From NCBI RefSeq assembly GCF_010206195.1, contig NZ_VIQT01000009.1, positions 186,001 through 250,000 on the forward strand: 64,000 nucleotides of DNA. Reading direction: 5' to 3'. This DNA is from Anaerotruncus colihominis (lineage in GTDB: Bacteria; Bacillota; Clostridia; Oscillospirales; Ruminococcaceae). The position numbers and the translations under genes are program-made. Below, piece by piece: positions 24,557 through 34,111 of the stretch. The stretch's first letter is position 1, and the number at the start of each line of letters is the position of its first letter. Under the pieces are notes generated by a model. That model was not told the origin of the DNA and made no database searches. It worked only from the letters and a program-made list of their open reading frames with translations.

Positions 24557-26317
24557 TCAGTTCAGCTTTTCAACAACCTGCTCGATATAGTCGATATAAG
24601 GCATCCGTCCGCACGGCGCCTGCATATACGGTGTTTTAACATCGTCCAGCCGGCTGGCAAGCGAGGTATTTTCAATGACCGTATTTTTAAAGAACGCCTG
24701 ATTGTCTGTCACGAAACAATCCTCCCGGATATGGACGCCCCGGCTTTCGCCGCGCAGCAGGGCGGACTTGACAATTGCCCGCGCGGTGAGCAGCATACTG
24801 CGCGCCTCGAGGTAATCGAGCCACTGGCGATTGCAGATACGGTTTTGATCTGTGATGCCAACCTGCCCGAGCGCGCCGTCCTGCATGGCGTTCAACTGTC
24901 CAAGCGCCTGTTCCAGTTTTTCGCCGCTGCGGATCACGGTCAGGCAGCCGCCTGCGATACGCTGAATTTCTGTTTTGAGCGTACCGGGCTGCGGGCCGCT
25001 GCCGCCAAACGGATGGAGCAGCTCAGATTCAATTGCGGCGAGCGTATCACTGGATACAGCGGCCAAATCAGCGCCGCGCGCGTAGGCGCCGGCACTGTCG
25101 CCGGCGCGCGCGCCCTCGACAAGCATTTCCGTTGTTGCGGCCGAGACACGGTTGGCTCCGAACATCCCTCCGGCACATTCACCGGCCGCATAGAGTCCGC
25201 GCACGGCGGTTTCCATATCGGCGTTTACATGGACACCGCCTTCAAAATAATGCGCCGCCGGCGCGATCGTCAGAGCGCGGCCCGCCTCAAGAATTTTCAT
25301 AATGTCCGCATAGATGCCCGTTTTCAGCGGAGGCAGGTCTGTGTACAGCTCCTCAAGGATTTCCTTTGGATACAAGTCAAGATCAAAATAAACACCGCCG
25401 GCGCGCGTGCCTTTTTCAGCGTTGATTTCACCTTGAATGGCGTAGGACAGAAGCATCTTGTTCCATTCGCTGTCCAAGGCCAGACGCTCCACCTTTTTGG
25501 AGAGATATTTCTCTGTAAAGGTTTTTCCGTACTTGTTTCGCAGGTTGCCATAGCCTGTCGAAAAGAAGATGTATGGCAGAATATTGCCGCGGTACATCGA
25601 TGGGTACAGCGTAACCGTCGGGCAGAAGGACACCATTTCCATGTCAACTAGCTGCGCGCCGGCGCGCAGCGCAGCGGCCTGCCCCTCGCCGCACAGGTCG
25701 GTCGAACCGCTGTTTACCGGGAAAACATTGTGCGCGCCGCCCGTCGCAAGGACGACCGCTTTTGCTGGTAAAAAGATCAGTTCGCCTGTATAGAAATCAA
25801 GGCATACAACGCCCGCGACCGTCTTATTTTCCGTTACAAGGTCGCAGAACACGGTATCCTCCATAAATTCAACGCCGCAGGCCTTGGCCTTGGTATACAG
25901 CGTATCGAGAATGTCCGAACCAAAGACGGACAATTCACGTTTTCCCTCCATGCCGCGGACCTTCATGCCCCAATGAACCAGCTCTTCCACACGATCGGCC
26001 GCTGTCTCCACAAACAGCGATACCAGTTCCTGGTTATTGAGAAAGAATCCTTCATGCAGCAAGTCGGAAAACCATGCCTCGCGTGTATCATTTTTGTTAC
26101 CATCGCTAATGCCGAGCCGGGACAGGCTTGCGCCGTCGCAGGCAATATCAGCACTGATATTCGCCCCCGCCAGCAGCGTTGCGCCGCTGCGGTTCGCTTT
26201 TCCACGCGAGATCACAAGTGTGCGCGCGCCCGCCTGGGCGGCGCCAATAGCGGCACGAAGTCCGCCGCCTCCGCTGCCGATGACGATGACATCATGGGGA
26301 GATGCTTTCTGTATCAT
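24557..26317 (-). CDS. FAD-dependent oxidoreductase, fumarate reductase/succinate dehydrogenase flavoprotein family
   Basis: A 586-residue flavoprotein. The FAD site is DVIVIGSGGGGLRAAIGAA near the N-terminus, with LATGG and the C-terminal GLYAAGECAGGMFGANR. The family's substrate-binding stretch, normally ending FHPT, reads DMEMVSFCPT here, so the dicarboxylate-contacting His is Cys; the later His in APAAHYFEGG is kept. There is no signal peptide or FMN domain, so it acts in the cytoplasm. It is paired with the 2Fe-2S gene and lies downstream of a transporter and two hydrolases. The true substrate is probably not fumarate or succinate. Confidence 0.85.
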   Translation of the reverse strand: MIQKASPHDVIVIGSGGGGLRAAIGAAQAGARTLVISRGKANRSGATLLAGANISADIACDGASLSRLGISDGNKNDTREAWFSDLLHEGFFLNNQELVSLFVETAADRVEELVHWGMKVRGMEGKRELSVFGSDILDTLYTKAKACGVEFMEDTVFCDLVTENKTVAGVVCLDFYTGELIFLPAKAVVLATGGAHNVFPVNSGSTDLCGEGQAAALRAGAQLVDMEMVSFCPTVTLYPSMYRGNILPYIFFSTGYGNLRNKYGKTFTEKYLSKKVERLALDSEWNKMLLSYAIQGEINAEKGTRAGGVYFDLDLYPKEILEELYTDLPPLKTGIYADIMKILEAGRALTIAPAAHYFEGGVHVNADMETAVRGLYAAGECAGGMFGANRVSAATTEMLVEGARAGDSAGAYARGADLAAVSSDTLAAIESELLHPFGGSGPQPGTLKTEIQRIAGGCLTVIRSGEKLEQALGQLNAMQDGALGQVGITDQNRICNRQWLDYLEARSMLLTARAIVKSALLRGESRGVHIREDCFVTDNQAFFKNTVIENTSLASRLDDVKTPYMQAPCGRMPYIDYIEQVVEKLN

Positions 26318-26431
26318 TACTTTCCTCCGATTGGCCGCCCGATGGGGGCGGTTCTTTTAAGAGCCTGTTTGATATTTTTTGACAATAGGCCCCGTACAGC
26401 GGACACACCGCCATCCAGCCATGCCGGTTGA

Positions 26432-27133
26432 TCAATCCGTCGTGAAAACCGGCAGACGGTTAAAATCTGTATCTGAAAACGCGTCGAGTGTCTGGAAAAA
26501 TGCGGCTCCATACGTTTTCTGCAAATGTCCGCGCACACGGTCGATCAGCGCGCAGCCCGCATCGCCGAACACGTCCGATACAATGTCGCAATAGGTGCGC
26601 CAGACATGGGCGCAATGGTACGTGAACGGCAAGATAGGTTCGCTTTTTTTAAGAGCATCGCCACGTTCGAACAGGTCCGGTGTGACGCCCGCGTCCCGGA
26701 AATGAAAGCGGCAGGCGCCGCCGCGGTGCTGTGTTTCGTCAAGATCAAGGCGCAATTCGGGGTTAAAGCCGCGTACAATCGACCGGTCGATGTCCGCACA
26801 GTAGCGTTCGCCGCATTCAGGCTCTCCAGCGGCGCGAAATACGTCTGCCCATGGACAGCGGGTGACACATTCGTCCACGCAGCCAGGATGCGCATCCATT
26901 GTCACATCAAAAAATTCGGGAGTGCATTCCCATTCGCTGTAAGCGAAGTATTCCGTGTAGCCGAGCTTGTGACCGTCGCGCAGGGCGCGCAGCGCCATGC
27001 GCCGGCCGCGCTGCTCGCCATAAAGGCGCTGCGCCATGGAAAAGGCGAGCAGCCCCGTTTCGCCATGCTCGTCGCGCAAAGCGCGGTAAAAGGCGAGTAC
27101 AATCGCGGCATGATGCTTCTCGTTCAAATTCAT
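26432..27133 (-). CDS. L-2-amino-thiazoline-4-carboxylate (ATC) hydrolase family protein
   Basis: A 233-residue cytoplasmic protein of family PF14196. The segments TRCPWADVF, ERYCADIDRSIVRGFNP and RGGACRFHF match the Cys-containing core of ATC hydrolases, which open the thiazoline ring on the way to L-cysteine. Many anaerobe members are uncharacterised, so the substrate could be another heterocycle or amide. Its start overlaps the ATPase gene dppF-like by 4 bases, which ties it to the transporter. A gap of 115 bases separates it from the flavoprotein. Confidence 0.8.
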   Translation of the reverse strand: MNLNEKHHAAIVLAFYRALRDEHGETGLLAFSMAQRLYGEQRGRRMALRALRDGHKLGYTEYFAYSEWECTPEFFDVTMDAHPGCVDECVTRCPWADVFRAAGEPECGERYCADIDRSIVRGFNPELRLDLDETQHRGGACRFHFRDAGVTPDLFERGDALKKSEPILPFTYHCAHVWRTYCDIVSDVFGDAGCALIDRVRGHLQKTYGAAFFQTLDAFSDTDFNRLPVFTTD

Positions 27134-28098
27134 GCTTCAGCCCGCCCTTCGTCATAGAGCGTGCACGCCACGAAATGTCCTGGAGAAACTTCGCGCGGCG
27201 CCGGGTCGGCCGCGGTACAGCCCTCATGGCACCGGTCGCACCGGGAGGCAAAGCGGCAGCCCGGCTTCGGCTCAATCGGGTTCGTAACCTCGCCGCGGAT
27301 GATCTGCGGCTTATGGCTGCGCATATGAAGGTTGGGGTGAGGGATGGCATTGAGCAGCGCCCTGGTATAGGGGTGAAGGGGATGCTCGAAAATGTCCGCA
27401 GACGGACCGCGCTCAATGCACTGGCCGAGATACATGACCATAATCTCATTTGAGATATGCCGCACAACGGATAAATCGTGCGTGATGAACAGATAGGTCA
27501 GACCAAGCTCGTCCTGCAAATCCATCAGCAGATTCAGAATTTGCGCCTGGATGGACACATCAAGCGCGGAAACCGGTTCGTCGCAGACAATGAATTTTGG
27601 ATTAACTGCCAGAGCACGAGCCACGCCGATGCGCTGGCGGCGTCCGCCGTCCAGTTCATGCGGATAAGAATTGGCAAGCCTGCGCGCCAATCCAACCTTA
27701 TCCATAAGCTCCAACGCGCGCTGCTCTGTTTGGGCGCGGCCGCCGTACAGCTTGTTGACAACCATCGGCTCACGTATCAGATCAATGACGCTGATACGCG
27801 GGTCCAGGCTTGAATACGGATCCTGAAAGATGATCTGCATCTGTGTGCGCACATCTTTCATCTGGGCTTTCGTCCGCTTTAAAATATCCGTTCCTTCAAA
27901 CAGGATCTGTCCTGCGTCCGCCTCAAGAAGGCGCAGGATGACACGCCCAAGGGTGGATTTTCCACATCCGGATTCACCGACAACGCCAAGCGTTTCGCCC
28001 TTGCCGATTTTTAGATTGATGTCGTCGACCGCGTGCAGTTTGCCAGCGGCTGTCTGAAAATACTTTTTCAGTCCGATGGTTTCGAGTAAAACGCTCAT
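27130..28098 (-). CDS. Oligopeptide/dipeptide ABC transporter ATPase (OppF/DppF type)
   Basis: A 322-residue ATPase of the peptide/nickel uptake family. Walker A is GESGCGKST, Walker B is FIVCDEP with [10 protein letters not shown], and the C-terminal oligopeptide-transporter domain has the Cys cluster [14 protein letters not shown] that may hold an Fe-S cluster or metal. The signature loop reads [10 protein letters not shown]: the usual LSGGQ is LDGGR, with Asp for Ser and Arg for Gln. The change is unusual but occurs in a frame that is otherwise intact. It overlaps its neighbours by 4 bases on both sides. Confidence 0.92.
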   Translation of the reverse strand: MSVLLETIGLKKYFQTAAGKLHAVDDINLKIGKGETLGVVGESGCGKSTLGRVILRLLEADAGQILFEGTDILKRTKAQMKDVRTQMQIIFQDPYSSLDPRISVIDLIREPMVVNKLYGGRAQTEQRALELMDKVGLARRLANSYPHELDGGRRQRIGVARALAVNPKFIVCDEPVSALDVSIQAQILNLLMDLQDELGLTYLFITHDLSVVRHISNEIMVMYLGQCIERGPSADIFEHPLHPYTRALLNAIPHPNLHMRSHKPQIIRGEVTNPIEPKPGCRFASRCDRCHEGCTAADPAPREVSPGHFVACTLYDEGRAEA

Positions 28099-29078
28099 GC
28101 CTGTTCCTCCTTTGCGAAAAGATGGCAGCTGATGCGATGCGTGCCCGACTCATAAAGGGGAGGGCGGTGCGTTTTACAGATTTCCATGCACTGCGGACAG
28201 CGCGGATGAAATTTGCAGCCTTCCGGAAGGGCGGTTGGGTCGGGCATCAGGCCCTCGATCGGCGTCAGGCGGCTCTTGTGCGCTGAAAGATCCGGTATTG
28301 AACCAAACAGGCCGACTGTATATGGATGATGACGGCTGCCCTCGAACAGATCGTAGATCGTGCCATACTCAATAATCTCGCCGGCGTACATGATCGCAAC
28401 CTTGTCACAGGTCTGCGCTACGACGCCAAGATCATGCGTGATCATGACCATGGAAGTTCCAAGCTGTTCCTTCAGATCGTCCATCATCGCAAGCACCTGC
28501 GCCTGTATTGTCACATCGAGCGCCGTTGTCGGTTCGTCGGCAATCAAAAGCTCCGGGGAACAGGCGAGCGCCATCGCGATAACAACGCGCTGTTTCATAC
28601 CTCCGGAAAACTGATGCGGATACTCGTTTCGTCTGCGGGCAGGAATACCGACCAGTTCGAGCATCTCGCAGACACGCTTTTCAATATCAGCCTTGCTGCG
28701 CTTGTCGCGGTTATGAAGCTCCAGGTTCTCAGCGATCTGGTCGCCGACGCGCATGACCGGGTTGAGGCTTGTCATCGGATCCTGAAAAATCATCGCGATC
28801 TTATCGCCGCGTACCATACGCATGGCTTCCTCTTTTTCCTCCAAAAGGTCCTTGCCCTCCAGAAGAATTTTGCCTCCGGCGATTTTTCCTGTCCGAAAGG
28901 GCAGAAGCCGCAGGATGGCAAGCGCAGTTGTCGTTTTGCCTGCGCCCGTCTCGCCGACAAGTCCGAGCGTCTCCTTTTTGCCCAGCGAGAAACTCACGCC
29001 GTTGACTGCGTGGACGATTTCATTTTCCGTTTCATAGCGGACCGTCAGGTCCTTAATTTCCAACAGCGATTCTCCCAC
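28095..29078 (-). CDS. Oligopeptide/dipeptide ABC transporter ATPase (OppD/DppD type)
   Basis: A 327-residue ATPase partner. Walker A is GETGAGKTT, the canonical signature SGGMKQRV is present, Walker B is LLIADEP with [11 protein letters not shown], and the C-terminal domain ends in [14 protein letters not shown]. With the variant OppF-type subunit it would form a heterodimer in which this protein supplies the normal signature motif. The gene follows the permease gene by 13 bases. Confidence 0.93.
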   Translation of the reverse strand: MGESLLEIKDLTVRYETENEIVHAVNGVSFSLGKKETLGLVGETGAGKTTTALAILRLLPFRTGKIAGGKILLEGKDLLEEKEEAMRMVRGDKIAMIFQDPMTSLNPVMRVGDQIAENLELHNRDKRSKADIEKRVCEMLELVGIPARRRNEYPHQFSGGMKQRVVIAMALACSPELLIADEPTTALDVTIQAQVLAMMDDLKEQLGTSMVMITHDLGVVAQTCDKVAIMYAGEIIEYGTIYDLFEGSRHHPYTVGLFGSIPDLSAHKSRLTPIEGLMPDPTALPEGCKFHPRCPQCMEICKTHRPPLYESGTHRISCHLFAKEEQA

Positions 29079-29091
29079 GTCGCAGCCCCCT

Positions 29092-29997
29092 TTAGTTTTT
29101 CAATCTCGGGTCAAGCGCATCGCGCAGGCCGTCGCCAAGCAGATTCAGCGAGAGAGCCGACAAAACGATTGCAAGCCCGGGGAATGCCACAATGTACGCC
29201 GAATAGCGCATATATTCGCGCCCCTCGGAGAGCATCGCGCCCCATTCCGGCATTGGAGGCTGGACACCCAGACCGATAAAGCTCAGTCCCGCCGCCAGCA
29301 TAATCATAAACGAAACGCTCATGGTGGCCTGGACAATGACCGGGCCGATTGCATTTGGAATGATGTGGCGCAGAATGATGCGCGCGTCGCCGGCGCCGCA
29401 GGAACGCGCTGCTTCGACATAGTCGGAGCCGACGACTGTCAGGATGGATGCGCGAACCACGCGTGTGAAGTACGGCGTCATCGTAACGCTGACTGCAATG
29501 ATCAGGTTTCGCATACCGGCGCCGAGCGCCGCCACGATGGAAAGAGAAAAGAGCATCGGTGGCAGACACATGATTGTGTCGATGATACGCATGATAACGT
29601 TGTCCACCTTTCCGCCGTAATAGCCCGCAGCAGAACCAAGCAGGCCGCCAGCCAGAGAGGAAACGGCTGTTGTCAGAAACGCAATGGAAAGAGAAACGCG
29701 TGCGCCGTGGACAACACGGGCAAAGATGTCACGTCCATAGCCATCCGTACCGAACCAATGCTGCGCATTGGGCGGCTGAAGGCGAATTGCAGTGTTCTGC
29801 GCCACGACCAGCGTATCAAAATTGGCGATCAGGTCGGCAAAAATGGCTGCGAGGATAAAGATTGTGATGATAACCAGTCCCGCCATCGCAGGTTTATTTT
29901 TCTTCATCCGGTGCCAAACGTCCGACAGACCTCCAGCGCGCCGGCCGGACGCTATGCGCTCCAACTGCGCGATTTTGCGTTTGTTAGAATGACTCAT
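29092..29997 (-). CDS. Peptide/nickel ABC transporter permease (OppC/DppC type)
   Basis: A 301-residue permease. The start ATG 29997 (MSHSNKRK) lies 8 bases after AGGAGG; a longer frame reaches into the dppB-like gene. It has an N-terminal cytoplasmic segment, a first membrane helix around [18 protein letters not shown], and the extracellular [14 protein letters not shown] loop typical of OppC. The EAA-like cytoplasmic loop is [20 protein letters not shown]. It pairs with the DppB-type permease. Confidence 0.92.
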   Translation of the reverse strand: MSHSNKRKIAQLERIASGRRAGGLSDVWHRMKKNKPAMAGLVIITIFILAAIFADLIANFDTLVVAQNTAIRLQPPNAQHWFGTDGYGRDIFARVVHGARVSLSIAFLTTAVSSLAGGLLGSAAGYYGGKVDNVIMRIIDTIMCLPPMLFSLSIVAALGAGMRNLIIAVSVTMTPYFTRVVRASILTVVGSDYVEAARSCGAGDARIILRHIIPNAIGPVIVQATMSVSFMIMLAAGLSFIGLGVQPPMPEWGAMLSEGREYMRYSAYIVAFPGLAIVLSALSLNLLGDGLRDALDPRLKN

Positions 29998-30010
29998 CAG
30001 ATCGCGCCTC

Positions 30011-30946
30011 CTATCGTTTTTGCTCATAGCGTGCCTTGACGCGCGGATCGATGTACGCATACGCGATGTCCACCAGAAGCAGGACGACGCAGAAGATCAG
30101 CGCAATGAACAATGTTGCCGCCATGACCTGCGGCACATCCTTGGTCCGGATGGAGTTGACCACAAGGCTGCCAAGACCCGGGATTGCAAAAACGGATTCA
30201 ATCAGAATTGTACCGCCGAGCAAGCCGCCAAATTCCGAACCGATGACTGTAATAACGGGCAGCAGCGCATTTTTAAGCGCATGCCGCCAGATGACGATTT
30301 TTTCCGTCGCCCCCTTGGAACGCGCTGTACGAATATAATCCTGCCGGATCGTTTCAAGCATTGTTGAACGCGTCATACGAAGAACCTCCGCTGCGATTGG
30401 CAGCGCGAGGGCGATGGTCGGCATGATGTAATGTGCAAATGACCCGATTCCATTTGACGGCAGCCACCCCAGACGGAGGGAAAAGAGCAGAATCATCATC
30501 AATCCCAACCAGAAACCAGGGATGGAAGCCATCAGCATAGCCGATACTGTACTGATCACATCCAGGAAGGAATATTGCTTGACAGCCGATAGAATTCCGA
30601 TCGGGATACCGATCAGGATGACAAGTGCGATGCTCGTTAATGCAAGCTTGAGTGTTACGGGAAATCTGACAAAAATCTCCTCAAAAACAGGGCGTCCGGT
30701 GCGATATGAGGTACCAAAATCACCATGGAGCGCATCGCCCATATAACGGACATATCGCACAACGAATGGATCGTTAAGCCCCATTTCCTCGCGGAGCTGT
30801 TCCACAGCTTCTTTTGGCGCGGCCTGTCCGAGCATCAGGCGCGCGGGATCGCCCGGCGTAAAGGACATCACCGTAAAAACGATGATGGTGACGCCGAACA
30901 GAATGGGGATCATCAGCAGCACGCGCTTGAGTATGAATCTGCCCAT
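30011..30946 (-). CDS. Peptide/nickel ABC transporter permease (OppB/DppB type)
   Basis: A 311-residue permease with six predicted membrane helices. The N-terminus MGRFILKRVLLMIPILFGV and the loop FTPGDPARLML are typical of DppB; the EAA loop is TARSKGATEKIVIWRHALKN. It follows the binding-protein gene after a 90-base spacer that holds a strong hairpin with a T-tract, which would lower permease transcript relative to the binding protein. Confidence 0.93.
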   Translation of the reverse strand: MGRFILKRVLLMIPILFGVTIIVFTVMSFTPGDPARLMLGQAAPKEAVEQLREEMGLNDPFVVRYVRYMGDALHGDFGTSYRTGRPVFEEIFVRFPVTLKLALTSIALVILIGIPIGILSAVKQYSFLDVISTVSAMLMASIPGFWLGLMMILLFSLRLGWLPSNGIGSFAHYIMPTIALALPIAAEVLRMTRSTMLETIRQDYIRTARSKGATEKIVIWRHALKNALLPVITVIGSEFGGLLGGTILIESVFAIPGLGSLVVNSIRTKDVPQVMAATLFIALIFCVVLLLVDIAYAYIDPRVKARYEQKR

Positions 30947-30982
30947 AATGCCACTTCCTTGTAAGAATCTATCAATTTAAAA

Positions 30983-31023
30983 AAACGGAATGCCGGAAGG
31001 AAGGATATGCCTTCCTTCCGGCA
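30983..31023 (-). terminator. Intra-operon hairpin (leaky terminator) after the binding-protein gene
   Basis: TGCCGGAAGGAAGG and its exact complement form a 14-bp stem with a 5-base loop (30991-31023). On the minus strand it is followed by TTCCGTTTTTTT. Such sites after solute-binding-protein genes allow surplus binding protein over permease. Confidence 0.75.
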
Positions 31024-31035
31024 GATGCGCATTTG

Positions 31036-32574
31036 TTACCAGGAGAACTCTCTGTACAGATATTTTTGATTGTTGACTGCTTTGACGTTCTTCAGGTTCG
31101 CGTTGTAAACGATCGTAGAAGCGCGGAAATAGCAGGGGATGAAATATGCTTCATCGGTCAGAATCTGGTTGACCTGAATATAAAGCTCGCTGCGCTTGTC
31201 AGCGTCAAGCTCCTGACGGGCCTGCTCCAGAAGGCTGTTGACCTCCGGATTGTTCACGCGGCTGACATTGAAGGTGCCGTCCTTGTGATACATGTCGAAA
31301 TATGGGGAATCGGTGTTTTGATCCTCCATCGGATAACCGCCGCGGCTGACGGTATAATCGCCGTCGCCGAATAGCTGCCACCAGGCTCCCGTTTCAACCG
31401 GATTCAGCTCCAGGGTAACGCCGGCCTCGGCAAACATGGACTGAAGCGCCTGCCCGAGCTTGTTGTTCTCGGTGCCTTCACCATAGAAGAAATCGAGCGT
31501 CAAAGGATTACTTTCATCATATCCCGCTTCCTTGAGCATGGATTTGGAAAGCTCCACATCATACGAATAAGTGGTAATATCGGTCGTGTGGCCCTCCTGT
31601 CCTTCGACGAGCGGCAGGTCGGCGACAATACCAGTGCCCTCGTTGACGAGCACGTTTAAGGCATCGCGGTCAACAGCGTGGCTGAGCGCCTTGCGGACCT
31701 GCTTGTCAACCTTTTCACTGTTGAAGTTCACTGTATAAAAATAGTTGCTGGTGGTGCTGTCCGTGGCGAGATTCGGGTTGTTCTTGGCCTGTTCAAAATC
31801 CATTGCGCTGCAATTGAAGGAAAGATCCGCTTCGCCGGTTTCAAGCGCAACAAACGCCGTATTGGAGTCGGGGATAATCTTAAAGGTCAGCGTATTGATG
31901 GACGGGGCGCCCCTGTAATAGTCCGGATTGGCCTCCAGGACAATTTGCTGTGCGACGTCCCACTGCTTGAATTTGTACGCGCCAGTGCCGATCGGATTTT
32001 TTGCCGCGTCGTCGCCCATTTCGGTCATCGCCTTTTCGTTAGCGATATACATGTATGTAAGCATGCTCAAAAACGGGCCGTATGGATACTTCAAATTGAT
32101 CTTGACAGTGTAGTCGTCGATCGCTTCGGCGTCTTTAATCATGAAGGAGCTGAACAGCATCCACTCCTCACTGATAAAACGGTTGACACTGTAGACAACG
32201 TCGTTTGCTTTCAGCTCCTCGCCGTTGTGGAACTTGACTCCCTGCTTAAGATGAAAGGTGTAAGAATCACCGGCCTCATTCATTTCCCACGATTCAGCAA
32301 GCGCGGCAACGACCTGGTGATCAGGCCCGTATTCAACAAGGCCATCGAAGATGTTGGCGCAGAAGCTGATCTCCGCGCTGGAAGGAAGCTTAAAGGGCTC
32401 GAGCGTTGTGAAATCATCCGGAAGGATGACAACGAGGTCGGAGCGTGCGGCGTCGCTAGCAGCAGTATTTCCGCCCTGCGTGCCCGGGGTAGAGCTGGCG
32501 GAACCGCCGCATCCCACGAACAACGAAGCGCTTAACGTCAAACTCAGCGCCAGCGCAAGTGTCTTTTTGAACAT
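31036..32574 (-). CDS. Extracellular solute-binding lipoprotein, family 5 (OppA/DppA type)
   Basis: A 512-residue lipoprotein that captures the ligand of the adjacent ABC transporter outside the membrane. The signal peptide ends in the lipobox LFVGC with Cys22 as the lipid-bearing residue, followed by a Gly/Ser/Thr linker. The SBP family 5 stretches are EPFKLPSSAEISFCANIFDG and VALAESWEMNEAG, then GTGAYKFKQWD. ATG 32574 lies 6 bases after GAGGAGG. The ligand is unknown; it is likely a peptide or amide that the amidohydrolase and ATC-hydrolase-like protein then act on. Confidence 0.93.
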   Translation of the reverse strand: MFKKTLALALSLTLSASLFVGCGGSASSTPGTQGGNTAASDAARSDLVVILPDDFTTLEPFKLPSSAEISFCANIFDGLVEYGPDHQVVAALAESWEMNEAGDSYTFHLKQGVKFHNGEELKANDVVYSVNRFISEEWMLFSSFMIKDAEAIDDYTVKINLKYPYGPFLSMLTYMYIANEKAMTEMGDDAAKNPIGTGAYKFKQWDVAQQIVLEANPDYYRGAPSINTLTFKIIPDSNTAFVALETGEADLSFNCSAMDFEQAKNNPNLATDSTTSNYFYTVNFNSEKVDKQVRKALSHAVDRDALNVLVNEGTGIVADLPLVEGQEGHTTDITTYSYDVELSKSMLKEAGYDESNPLTLDFFYGEGTENNKLGQALQSMFAEAGVTLELNPVETGAWWQLFGDGDYTVSRGGYPMEDQNTDSPYFDMYHKDGTFNVSRVNNPEVNSLLEQARQELDADKRSELYIQVNQILTDEAYFIPCYFRASTIVYNANLKNVKAVNNQKYLYREFSW

Positions 32575-32649
32575 AATGGTCCTCCTCATTGGATTGTTTA
32601 TATTAAAGGCTGTAACGGCCGCAAAACGGCCGGCCTTTAATCCGGTTTT

Positions 32650-33861
32650 TTACATCAAAGCTTCAATTTCATCGTCACTGTATTGCCGGACGCGTGCCAG
32701 CACAGCTTCACATTCAGCCTTGTCGTGATACGCCCCCTCACGTATGACCGCGCAGAAGGTCTCTGTATTGGCGATATCCTCCAGAGGGTTTTTCTCAAGG
32801 ATCAGGATATCGGCGTCCATTCCCGGCTTTAACATCCCCTTGCTTCTGGAGACGCCGAGGCTGCGCGCGGCGTTGACCGTGGCGGTACGCAAAGCCTGAT
32901 ATGGACTCATTTCAAAGGTCTGAGCCATGTCCGCCAGCTCCTCATGAGCGGAAAAACCGCCGGTCACGCCAGGATTCGGGACATCCGTACCCATCAGGAT
33001 ATTGTCGGAATGGCGGACGAACAGCCTGGCCCGTTCAAGTTCGCCCTCAAAATCCATATTGTCATAGCGGTGAAGCGATTTACGCCAGGCTGTAATTTTA
33101 TCCCAATCACGCTGCCAATAGCTGCACATGGAATTGTAATGCTTCGTCTCGCGTACATTGTGGTCAAGATGTACATAATTGTAAATCGTGCGTCCAACAG
33201 TCAGGGTAGGGCAGAACCACATATCTGACTCGGCAAGCATGAGTACTTCATCATCCGTTTTCGGCAGGCAGCTTGTGTGTTCAAGCGAGTAATAGCCCCA
33301 ATCGCGCAGCTCCCGGAAAGAGACGTTATAATTGCCGTGTCCCATGACCTTGATCCCGAAGTTGTTTGCCGTCTCCATAATCCGCTTGAATGCGTCGCGC
33401 GGGATGCTGGGATACGTTTTGACATACTGGTAACCGCCGCTTAAGCAGTCAACGACCGCCTGTTCGGCCTGCTCCGGCGTCGTTACGATCAGTGAATGCT
33501 CCCAATAGGTTTGACCGTCCGTAAGCGGCCCGGTGGAATACACCTTTGGACCGAATCGTTTGCCCTGTTCGATTTCCTGGCACCACTGCTGCGTTTCAGG
33601 AAAGCCCCACATGTTGCGGCAGGCAGTAACGCCGTTTGCCAGCAGCATTTCCGTAATTTCGTTACTGTCCATATGGATATGGCAGTCGATCAGCCCCGGA
33701 AGCAGGAACTTTCCAGTACAGTCGACAACACGAATTCCAAACGGTTCGATGTGCGGAGCGATCTTAAGGATCCGTCCGTTTGCGACAAACAGGTCTGTAT
33801 TATAAAAGACCTTTTGATCGTCCATCGTGATAACAGTTGCGTTTTTCAGGATATAGTTCAA
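32650..33861 (-). CDS. Amidohydrolase family protein (imidazolonepropionase/prolidase-like)
   Basis: A 403-residue metal-dependent hydrolase. The ligands can be read in order: HxH in DCHIHMD, a Lys in YQYVKTYPS that could be the carboxylated bridging lysine, His in VMGHGNYN, His in YSLEHTSC, and Asp in LMGTDVPNPG. The C-terminal MLKPGMDADILILEKNPL returns to the composite domain. There is no signal peptide. It is the first gene after the marR gene and precedes the peptide-type transporter, so cleavage of an imported amide, dipeptide or cyclic ureide is likely. Confidence 0.88.
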   Translation of the reverse strand: MNYILKNATVITMDDQKVFYNTDLFVANGRILKIAPHIEPFGIRVVDCTGKFLLPGLIDCHIHMDSNEITEMLLANGVTACRNMWGFPETQQWCQEIEQGKRFGPKVYSTGPLTDGQTYWEHSLIVTTPEQAEQAVVDCLSGGYQYVKTYPSIPRDAFKRIMETANNFGIKVMGHGNYNVSFRELRDWGYYSLEHTSCLPKTDDEVLMLAESDMWFCPTLTVGRTIYNYVHLDHNVRETKHYNSMCSYWQRDWDKITAWRKSLHRYDNMDFEGELERARLFVRHSDNILMGTDVPNPGVTGGFSAHEELADMAQTFEMSPYQALRTATVNAARSLGVSRSKGMLKPGMDADILILEKNPLEDIANTETFCAVIREGAYHDKAECEAVLARVRQYSDDEIEALM

Positions 33862-33882
33862 ATAACTTCCTCCCTTTACGAA

Positions 33883-33904
33883 TTTATCATTTTAAAATGA
33901 TAAA
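33883..33904. promoter_or_regulatory. Perfect 22-bp palindrome before the amidohydrolase gene
   Basis: TTTATCATTTT followed directly by its complement makes a perfect AT-rich palindrome, centred 32 bp upstream of the amidohydrolase start. It fits an operator for a dimeric regulator. Position, not family knowledge, links it to this operon. Confidence 0.5.
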
Positions 33905-33923
33905 TCAATCGAGATAAAATAAA

Positions 33924-33956
33924 GTTCACAAAAAATGCGGGTGCATTTTTGTGAAC
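33924..33956. repeat. Inverted repeat in the marR-amidohydrolase gap
   Basis: GTTCACAAAAAATGC and GCATTTTTGTGAAC pair around a GGGT loop with one bulged base. It could be a hairpin in the transcript, with a weak T-tract on either strand, or an operator. Confidence 0.5.
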
Positions 33957-34012
33957 GGTTCAATCGAGACCAAAAGGACGTCCGCAATGGATTCCCGCAG
34001 TTAGATAAAATT

Positions 34013-34060
34013 GTTAGCCTGGGAAACGATTTTGCATAAAATAATGTTTCCGATGGAAAC
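34013..34060. promoter_or_regulatory. Two MarR-type operator motifs
   Basis: GTTAGCCTGGGAAAC (34013-34027) and GTTTCCGATGGAAAC (34046-34060, a perfect dyad) share the pattern GTTnnCC-n-GGnAAC. A related motif lies at the marR promoter (34579-34593). They lie between marR and the operon it probably controls. Confidence 0.5.
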
Positions 34061-34111
34061 CATTTCATAAAACAAAACCGCCGGATATGCAGGGTCCGGC
34101 GGGAAAGCCGA

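Noticed and set aside
24731..25651. Plus-strand frame of 306 codons opposite the flavoprotein
   Set aside because: It is antisense to a clear FAD enzyme and has no family-like motif.
28326..29279. Plus-strand frame of 317 codons opposite the OppD-type ATPase
   Set aside because: The sequence is the complement of conserved ATPase motifs, so the open frame is a by-product of codon bias.
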